Assembly (NCBI GenBank): GCA_028023455.1
Contig: JAQFVV010012405.1
Span: forward strand, 8,940,923 to 9,004,922
Source of the DNA: Epiperipatus broadwayi
Lineage: Eukaryota > Onychophora > Udeonychophora > Euonychophora > Peripatidae
Direction of reading: 5' to 3'
DNA: 64,000 nt
Shown: positions 57,112 through 64,000 of the stretch, piece by piece
How the letters are laid out: the number at the start of each line of letters is the position of its first letter
How positions within the stretch are numbered: the stretch's first letter is position 1
The notes under the pieces: model-generated
What the model was told of the DNA's origin: nothing
What the model saw: only the letters and a program-made list of their open reading frames with translations
Databases searched by the model: none
Made by a program: the position numbers and the translations under genes

Positions 57112-57270
57112 CTAGCTGACTTGCCACCCCACATTTTGTGGAATCGGTTGACAAAAGGTCCTTGGACGGAGTTGCAATGGGTCAAACTTTGCCAGAATTA
57201 TCCCATGCATTGCTCTTGTTACGTGAGTAAATATATATGGTCCAGGGACATTCATCACCCTGTTTACAAC
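57112..57270 (-). CDS. Candidate terminal coding exon, unknown gene
   Basis: On the minus strand a strong acceptor (CTCCTTTTTATTTCAG, ending at 57271) precedes 53 codons that read VVNRVMNVPGPYIFTHVTRA, continue MHGIILAKFDPLQLRPRTF and end at TAG (57112-57114). GC content is clearly above the surroundings. I do not recognise the family. The same block is also open on the plus strand with an acceptor (TATCATATTACAG, ending near 57100) and a donor TAC|GTGAGT near 57232. The coding strand is therefore not certain; I prefer minus because it has a clean acceptor, a stop and a less biased composition. Confidence 0.3.
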   Translation of the reverse strand, partial: VVNRVMNVPGPYIFTHVTRAMHGIILAKFDPLQLRPRTFCQPIPQNVGWQVS

Positions 57271-58097
57271 CTGAAATAAAAAGGAGACAACTCAAGAGTA
57301 GCCTATGCTAACAATGCTTTTATAAGAATATGAAATCGTTGAGTTTAAATATTAACATAAAATCTTAAGTGGTTTAACAAATACATAATGATATGTTAAA
57401 ATAATGACCCATGTAAGATAGAATCATTAATCAGAAGTTAAAACTATAATTAATGAAGCATGCATTGCTCCTCCTTTTTGAATCAATACTATTTTGTTTA
57501 GCATATAAAAAAAACTAAAATTCATGCACTTAAAAGTGCGAACAACAAAATAGAATTTGTTCACCAGCCTTTTTGGCGATGATGATGAATAAAAAAAATC
57601 TAATAAAATTAATGGACACCACTATCCACCCCAGATTACAAAGTATTATACATTGTGTATAAATTTATGATAAAACATTTATTTAAAAGCATATATTCAT
57701 TTAAAATACAAACTCAATCTTACGAACTGTTTAGATATAAATAATAAGAACTCATTAATTCCCCCCCCCCTTCTTTTCCACAGAGGGATATAGAAGAAGT
57801 TTGCAAGACTGGGTTTGATTGGCATTTACAAATAAAATTAAGTGTAAATATAAAAATATCATTAAAATTAAATCATAACCACACTAAATTATTAAAATAA
57901 TAAGAAGCATGAGTTGGATGAAATAGTTTACAATAAGATTACTTTAGGTTATAGAGAATCAATACCAAGGAAATAATTACTAGTTTTAACATACTCACCG
58001 ATGAGTGAGTTAAAAGAGATTAAATATACAGAAAACATTAATTTAAAAAAATAGGATTCATATAAGACAATTTTAATGGCTTTAGACTTGTTACCTC
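57271..58097. other. Intergenic or intronic stretch
   Basis: It includes a C-run followed by CTTCTTTTCCACAG (to about 57783), a strong plus-strand acceptor. The open frame after it (RDIEEVCKTGFDWHLQ) stays open for about 37 codons but becomes very AT-rich after the first 16 or so. No gene is confirmed. Confidence 0.35.
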
Positions 58098-58318
58098 ATG
58101 ACTCTATGGAATAAAGTAGGCACGAGTCTTCTGTGGCAGGTGGCATTCTTTGATTTAACATGTCTCTTGGCCTCGGCGGTTCTTTGATGGCACAGGTACA
58201 CTTGAGCGATAGGAGCTACATCTCTGCATGGTGAAGAGTCGGGCTAAAGATGGAGGGGAAGGTGGCTTAGGCCCCTCAAAATTAAACAGATGTGGAGTCA
58301 ACCTGCAACTATTGACCG

Positions 58319-58351
58319 AACTCTGACGCAAGATTTTTGGCCCTATTTATA
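58319..58351 (-). promoter_or_regulatory. Possible TATA/initiator core promoter
   Basis: On the minus strand TATAAATAGG (58342-58351) lies ~27 bases upstream of TCAGAGT, a standard TATA-initiator spacing. The ~220 bp downstream is unusually GC-rich for the window, has small ATGs and contains an AG|GTAACA donor-like site near 58096. No long frame joins it directly to the exon at 57112-57270. Confidence 0.3.
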
Positions 58352-59277
58352 CAAACTTTGAGTTATTCAAAGAATGTTTTTAATTAAACTTCTTAACTCT
58401 TAATTAATCTTTAATTTACAGAAATATTCTTTCTTTTGGTATTGGAAATGCAATCACAAGATAACTGTCCAAAAATAAATTCAAATTAATTTTCAGATTG
58501 GAAATAGATTTGATAAAAATGTTAGCAGTGAACTAAATCAATTAGCTTTGTTTAAATTTTACTTAAATTTAAAAATTTCTTTTTAATCATGAAACAAAGT
58601 AATGTTCCCACCCCTTTAATTATTCTTGGACAGTCGGTGATTGCATCTTCCATCTTGAATTTTTATGTAATTTTATAATGAAAAATAATTACAAAATAAA
58701 TAAGATATAATCAAAGAAAAAAAATACAAAATTATTTGCAATATTTGTTTGCGCTTATATATATATATATATAAAAGCTCAGTTAATATACGTATATATC
58801 TGAGTTGCATCTAGTAACATTAATATCAAAATAATTAAAGAATTTTTATTTAAAATTTATATTTGTAACTTTTATAGATGCTTTGCAGAAATATACATAT
58901 AGTTCATATACATATGACAAAAATAAAAAGCAGGATGAAACGTGGGCTGTGATAGAGCAGTGAAACTTGATCTTAAACTAAGGTCAACTGTTTCAATATA
59001 TATATTGAATATGGTCACTTAGAGTCAGCCATATTGTTTATACCATGCATTGGAAGCCTCTGAAAATGGATAATTTAAAGTAAAACATGTGACAAGCTTT
59101 CTGTTAGGCAAACTACATAAGTACCATTTTATCTTCTTGCTAAAATTAATTAGATTTTCACTTACTACAAATGTTTGGATAGCTAATAGAGTTGGAGTGG
59201 CTTGGGTGGATACTGGAAAATATTCTAATCTTGTTTAAAAATCCTAAAGGGTAAATCCATTGTAGATATAAAATATA
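58352..59277. other. AT-rich stretch with inverted repeat copy
   Basis: 58985-59125 is the inverted partner of about 55018-55150. TATATATATATAT tracts occur near 58757. No gene seen. Confidence 0.4.
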
Positions 59278-60462
59278 CATCTGGGTCTCTTTTTATGTGG
59301 TAGATAGGTTCCACAGAAAACCTGCATTAAAAAAATCGCTCAAAAATAGACTTGACTTACATTGAAAAATGGGGGATATGTTCTTTAATTTTCAGAAATC
59401 ACATAAAACCAAAGCAACATGTTAAAATTATTTTAAAATTTTCATTAAAAAAATAGTAAAATAAAGTGACTAATAAAAAATGTCATATATTTGGAAAAAA
59501 TTGATACAAGACAAACTTTTTTTACTTTTATTTATTCATTATTTAATTTTATTCAAAACAATATGTTTTTATGTGTAATTTATTTTACATTTTTTCATAC
59601 ATATTTTAATCATTATTTTTATTTGACAATATGCGGGTTCGTTTGTGAACTGGTAAGAAATCAGATTTGTCACAAGAAGAAATACACTTAGCACCAACTT
59701 CAGTCTCTTGCTGTGTTAATGGTTTTCTGTCAACAATGTAATCAGTAAATAAACTTTGAGATGATGATTTTATTAATTGTTTATGAAGCTTGCGATATCC
59801 AGACTGTTATCTCTAGCTGTTAGAGAATGCACTTTCATGAGTGCAGCTATATATATAACACGCTTCCACGAGTGTGTTAATAATGACTAATGGTTAAATT
59901 TTCTTTTATACACATATATACATGGAGAAACTTTTAGACAAAAAAAAGTTACTAGTAAAAATATTTAAGAACTTTTAAAGATACATTATTTTTAAGTAGA
60001 AATTAAAAGTTCTTAAATACTTTTACTTGTAACTGTTTTGTCTAAAAGTTTATCGATGTATATATGTGTATAAAAGAAAATATAAACATACACAGACATA
60101 CAACTATTTAGCTCTAGATGGAATTTAAGAGCTCATTCATAATTCATGTCATTAATGAAAAATGATTTTCCAATTGATGAAGACTTTCTAGAATCATTGT
60201 TGCTGTGAAATGAACAGGTTCCACTTCTGTTTCATTATCTTTTTCTAAATCTTCTAGGTATCTAAATTTATTGCCAAACCTTTCCCCAATGGGCATTTAA
60301 AATATGTAAAATTTAATGTGTGTATATAAAATGGGGAAATCCCGATTTTAAGTGAAATATGAACTTCTTTATCGCATAAAAGCATAAAAATATATTAAGA
60401 AGAAACATGAATGCATAACTTCAAAATTGCATTAAAAATCCGCACAAAAAGAGACCCAGGTG
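59278..60462 (+). mobile_element. TIR DNA transposon, pogo/Tigger-like (copy P2)
   Basis: CATCTGGGTCTC at 59278 pairs with GAGACCCAGGTG ending at 60462, with TATA on both sides. The subterminal TAGATAGGTTCCACAGAAAA and the interior ACACTTAGCACCAACTT match copy P1 in opposite orientation. At 1,185 bp it is longer than P1, partly because of a hairpin insertion at 59900-60081. A minus-strand stretch near 60180-60260 reads like a degraded, acidic protein end (EDLEKDNETEVEPV); relating it to a transposase is only a guess. Confidence 0.65.
59900..60081. mobile_element. Hairpin insertion inside P2
   Basis: TTTCTTTTATACACATATATAC on the left pairs with GTATATATGTGTATAAAAGAAA on the right. Pairing continues inward via ACTTTTAGACAAAA/TTTTGTCTAAAAGT and TTAAGAACTTTT/AAAAGTTCTTAA. 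P1 has no counterpart, so this element landed in P2 after the two copies separated. Confidence 0.6.
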
Positions 60463-61420
60463 TATATATAGAAAAGAAAACAATTCAGTACAACTTCTGA
60501 ACACCATGCAGCTGAGTTTAATCTAATTTTAGCTGAGTGTATTTTCTTTACCATATTCACAACTTGTGGATATGAGCTGCTGATTAACACACATATGTAA
60601 ACACTGAAATGACTGACTTTTCAAACTCTATTAATGCCTCAGCCTATTGACCAAATTACCCATGTTATGTAAAGAATGATCATTTATACATGCATCCAAA
60701 TCTTAGGCAAACATCAAACCTTATATGAAAGAGGTTATTTAATTTGAGGTTTGGGCTGAATAATACCATTTGTCAGATTTGTTTCATATGTAAATGTTCA
60801 CTTTATATCTGCTAATCTATTTGACAAAGACATTGCTGCATTGTATATTAATAGCGTAGGGATGGTTATTCCGTTAACACTTGAATGTTTTATTGCTTGG
60901 TAATTCATAAACTTTAAGAATGGTATGGGAGCTCTGGTCTGTGATTCATAGATCTTGAGTTCCAGCATCTACCATTCTAACACTGCACATAGTTATAACA
61001 TATAGTTTGAAATACCCTTTCAATTATATACATATAAATTAAAAATCGTAATTGGTGTTTAAAACGACTTAATCCACCCATAAAAATGCATAGACTTCAA
61101 GCTCTACACCTGTTTTTGAGATATAAATCTTGACACCAATAATCATTTGCATATATGTATAATGTAGCTAAATGACCTAAGAAACTTTATTTTTTTTATA
61201 TTTCATTTTTAAAAAATTCATTAGGGATTACGATGCAATTTCTAATTAAAAGATAGTCGAAATAACATGACAATAATAAACGTGCTGAAGCATTTTATTA
61301 CACCAATATCTAAATTTACTTTGAATTGAAAACTAAGCACATACATATAGACATATAAAAAACAACAACAACATATAGATATATTTGAACGCCACTATAA
61401 TGTATATACTGAACTTCAGA
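60463..61420. other. AT-rich intergenic stretch
   Basis: Nothing recognised. Confidence 0.35.
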
Positions 61421-61424
61421 CATA

Positions 61425-61505
61425 ATTAGAGAGGATTTGAACACAGACTTTCTAGTTTCTTTCAGCTATCCACTCCATCTTATATAATTTATACACACGA
61501 TCACA
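61425..61505 (-). repeat. Fragment of the S1 SINE-like family
   Basis: Contains GGATTTGAACACAGACTTTC followed by TTTCAGCTATCCACTCC, the tRNA-like end of the family seen at 100, 2530 and 3008. Only this end is present. Confidence 0.5.
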
Positions 61506-61654
61506 TATATACACGAATAGGATATTTTAAATGGTTTAATTTTAACCCTAAAAGTTAAACGGTTTTATTGATTTTTTAACATTTATAGCTTTTTAAATTG
61601 CCAAATGCACAACCCCTCTCAAATACATAACATTTATTGATTAACAAAGTACAG

Positions 61655-61766
61655 AATTGTCAAGCGTTGGTGGTCGAGTGATCATCATAGCTGCCTTACA
61701 AACAGTTGTCCCGGGTTTACGGGTTCGCTTCCCGGCCGATGCTTTGACACATTAAAAAAAAAAAAA
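61655..61766 (+). repeat. tRNA-Gly-derived SINE with TSD
   Basis: The head GCGTTGGTGGTCGAGTGATC, anticodon-stem region GCTGCCTTACAAACAG and B-box GGGTTCGCTTCCCGG are followed by TTTGACACATT and a poly-A tail. Direct repeats AAAGTACAG flank it (61646-61654 and about 61765-61773). Compared with tRNA-Gly(UCC), the anticodon position reads TAC and there is a small CGGGTTTA duplication before the T-arm, so it cannot be a working tRNA. Confidence 0.8.
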
Positions 61767-62810
61767 AGTACAGTATAAAATTTCCAACGAACAAAACTTT
61801 TTAAATAAGAATGTAAATTAGTAAACAATTTTACATATTAAAAAAAATACAATGTTATATACAAATCTGGGGTATTTGTGAAAATTAAATGAGGAATGGG
61901 GACATTGGCACATTACCATAAACAATGACCAAATTTTGTCACTTGGTAGTTGTATTTTATTGTTATGAATACCCCAATCTGCCTTTGAATAAAAATCTTA
62001 ATATATATACAAAAAGAATTAGGATCTGAGACTATAAATACAAAATAAGTGAAATAATCCCCACATATCTGGATCAGACATATAGTAGAATTTAAAAAAT
62101 ATAAAATGAGTAACACAATCAATACAAAGCATACGTACATACATACATACATACACACATATATAAAATATCAATCACTAAGCCAATGTTGTGTTTCAGC
62201 AACATATATATAAAGGATTTTAATAATAAGCTGAAAAACATATTTCTTGATTTCTTTCTTTTTATTCTTTAATAGATTATAAAATTTAAAAGATGGATTT
62301 TACAACAATAATGACTTGATTTTTCGTTTAAAGTTTTTACTTTTCGAAACAAAAGGACTATTTTTTTTAATCCAAAAATTAAGATATATGTAATGCAGTA
62401 CATACACTCAAATTTACGCCATAACTTTGAGTCAAAATGTGTCAAATGATAATGCAGTTAATTAACGTTTTATACGTATAAATTATTTTTGTAATTATTT
62501 TTTATTACTGTATTTATCACTTATTATTAATGCTTATTAACATGTAATGACTTATTTTTAAATCTTTTATTTTATATGCACACTATTTTATATTTCAAAA
62601 ATAATGACGCACTTAGGCTTATATGGCATTATATCTCATAAATTCCTAAAAGTGAAAGCTCTCTATTGTATTTAATCATTTATTTTCTTCTACATATAAC
62701 TGCTTTTATTCTGGATGCTAATCAAGTAAGAATTCTATTCATCTAGCTCATAAATAGGATCATTTTGTAGTCATTCTCCGAATAAATCAACCTAAAATTA
62801 ATTTATGGCT
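61767..62810. other. AT-rich intergenic stretch
   Basis: It includes a (CATA)n microsatellite near 62133-62157. The minus ORF running into it (61913-62158) is low-complexity and not credible. Confidence 0.4.
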
Positions 62811-62814
62811 AAGC

Positions 62815-63205
62815 AATCAGCGGTAAAGGTCACGTGGGAGGGACTGGTGTCTCTGTGAAAAAGCGTAACATGTTGACGTTAAAATACGAATGGCTCTACG
62901 GTATCCACCTAACGCGTTGTGAAACATCTATTATAATTTTATGTGGATATCACTATTCGTGCGGAGATTGATTGATCGGTGTATTAATCTCATAAAAGTC
63001 ATGTTCCTCCTTTATTTTGTTTGCTAATAGCTGTATGAAAGTTTCTAATGCGTTTATTGTTTGAAATAATGTCTGCTGACGGCTTTCTTGCTCGCCGAGG
63101 TTTCTCGCTTATTCTAACAGCCTTTTCTTTATATACAAAAAAAGCTGCTTAAAAACTCTCCGATTCTAATAACTATTCAGATAAATTCAAACCGTATAAA
63201 TAGAT
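62815..63205. promoter_or_regulatory. CpG-retaining patch with TATA-like box
   Basis: CpG dinucleotides, rare elsewhere, cluster here (GGTCACGTGGG, GTTGACGTT, AACGCGTTG, GCTGACGGC, CTCGCCGAGG). A plus-strand TATAAATA lies at about 63195. An E-box CACGTG and a CRE-like TGACGTT are present. No exon is recognised downstream, so a regulatory role is inference. Confidence 0.25.
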
Positions 63206-63735
63206 TACATAATCAATGATTTAATTACATGAAATAAATAAAAGTGTTTATTTTTATTCGCAGAAGCAAAACTGCGTTTAAAGTGAATTATTTATACATA
63301 GAGAACCTACTTATCAATGTGCAATTGTTCGTTCAATTACAATGACCTTAAATGTATTACTTGCGGTAATTTACAGCTTAAGTAAGTCAATTTAATAGGG
63401 GGTGGGGGTGTTAAATATGAAATACATATATTGAAAAAAATTAACATTTCAAATATTGGAGACTTTTTTTTTTAAAAAAAAACTTTATTAACGAACTTTA
63501 ATATATATTAAATTATATGTTAATTATCATTTTTAAATATAAAAACTGCAAGTATATATATATGGAAAACGGTGGCATTGTCTCCGTCTATGACCCGGAT
63601 TCGAATTTAGATCTGGTAAAACTTGATATTTTTTTTAGGTTGTAATTAGTATATAGAATTTTTCTTTCAGTTTAACTGGTTAATAGCCAATCAGACAAAC
63701 ATCGCATATTGATCAGTATACGTAATCTGCCTATT
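63206..63735. other. AT-rich intergenic stretch
   Basis: A weak tRNA-like B-box (CCGGATTCGAATTT, about 63596) occurs without an A-box I can support. Confidence 0.35.
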
Positions 63736-63744
63736 TTTAGCAAA

Positions 63745-63800
63745 AGGGGCTAGGCAAGCAGCTGGCCCGGGTTCGCTTCCCGGTCAACGTATTTGACATA
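63745..63800 (+). repeat. Truncated tRNA-Gly SINE
   Basis: Only the 3' half of the tRNA-like head remains (GCAAGCAGCTGGCCCGGG, GTTCGCTTCCCGGTCAACG), followed by the family spacer ATTTGACATATG and an A-rich end. 5' truncation fits retroposition. Confidence 0.7.
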
Positions 63801-64000
63801 TGAAGAAAAACACGTTTTCCATCTGTCAATTGGCAAATCTGGTGATAGCTTACTATTCGCTTTTGGTCTTCTCTGCCATGTGGGCTATTTAAAGACTATT
63901 TTGCCTTACCCTTTCTCTATGAATGGATATAATAAACATAAGGGATTTTTTAAAAATCAAGTTTATTAAATCTTATTATTAATAATGGATAATGTGATTT

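Overview
ORGANISM AND OVERALL CHARACTER. The window is strongly AT-rich, intron/intergenic-like animal DNA. There are no operons, no bacterial-type genes and no long intact host gene. It is packed with non-LTR and LTR retrotransposons, tRNA-derived SINEs, inverted-repeat elements and microsatellites. An RTE-like LINE ending in (GATGAT)n, minimal tRNA-Gly(UCC)-derived SINEs and (TACA)n/(TA)n tracts point to an invertebrate metazoan. A mollusc such as a cephalopod would fit, but nothing here fixes the species and I hold that loosely.

LAYOUT. 0-5.8 kb: a foldback/SINE family with tRNA-like arms (100-548, 2.53-2.83 kb, fragment near 3.0 kb), a 234-bp TIR MITE (1260-1493), one arm of a dispersed inverted pair (4.84-5.37 kb) and a possible 9-nt microexon (5547-5555). 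5.8-8.7 kb: a broken two-ORF LINE of a second family, ending abruptly in an anomalous purine/G-rich block. 10.5-14.0 kb: a very large imperfect palindrome, then the inverted partner of the 4.84 kb repeat (14.04-14.61 kb). 15.07-16.01 kb: a TIR DNA transposon whose sibling lies at 59.28-60.46 kb. 17.75-18.4 and 20.7-21.5 kb: decayed RTE 3' fragments. 21.7-25.8 kb: SINEs, including one with a perfect 15-bp target-site duplication (TSD), and a zinc-binding LINE C-terminal remnant. 26.4-28.3 kb: a decayed Gypsy-type pol.

28.8-40.8 kb is the most striking region. An old minus-strand RTE-like element (A) was split by three younger members of its own family: a full-length plus copy (29201-32505), a near full-length minus copy (33299-36783) and a 5'-truncated plus copy (37427-39521). 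Duplicated or near-duplicated target sequence flanks each, and the A pieces rejoin to about 3.1 kb. 40.84-47.52 kb: a minus-strand LTR retrotransposon with ~1.94-kb LTRs, PBS, PPT and a degenerate gag but no pol. 48.7 kb: a small spliced-looking plus-strand exon. 49.95-50.25 kb: a near-perfect 299-bp hairpin. 50.53-53.82 kb: a second full-length RTE copy (minus) with an almost intact ORF but a destroyed catalytic motif. 55.1-56.1 kb: a ~1-kb palindrome. 57.1-58.35 kb: a candidate spliced exon and a TATA promoter. 61.6 and 63.75 kb: tRNA-Gly SINEs. 62.8-63.2 kb: a CpG-retaining patch.

HOW THE PARTS WORK TOGETHER. The RTE-like LINE would supply endonuclease and reverse transcriptase for its own copying, and possibly for SINEs. 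The LTR element has no enzymes of its own and would need a partner. All copies seen here carry inactivating changes. Host coding content is limited to one or two short, unrecognised candidate exons.
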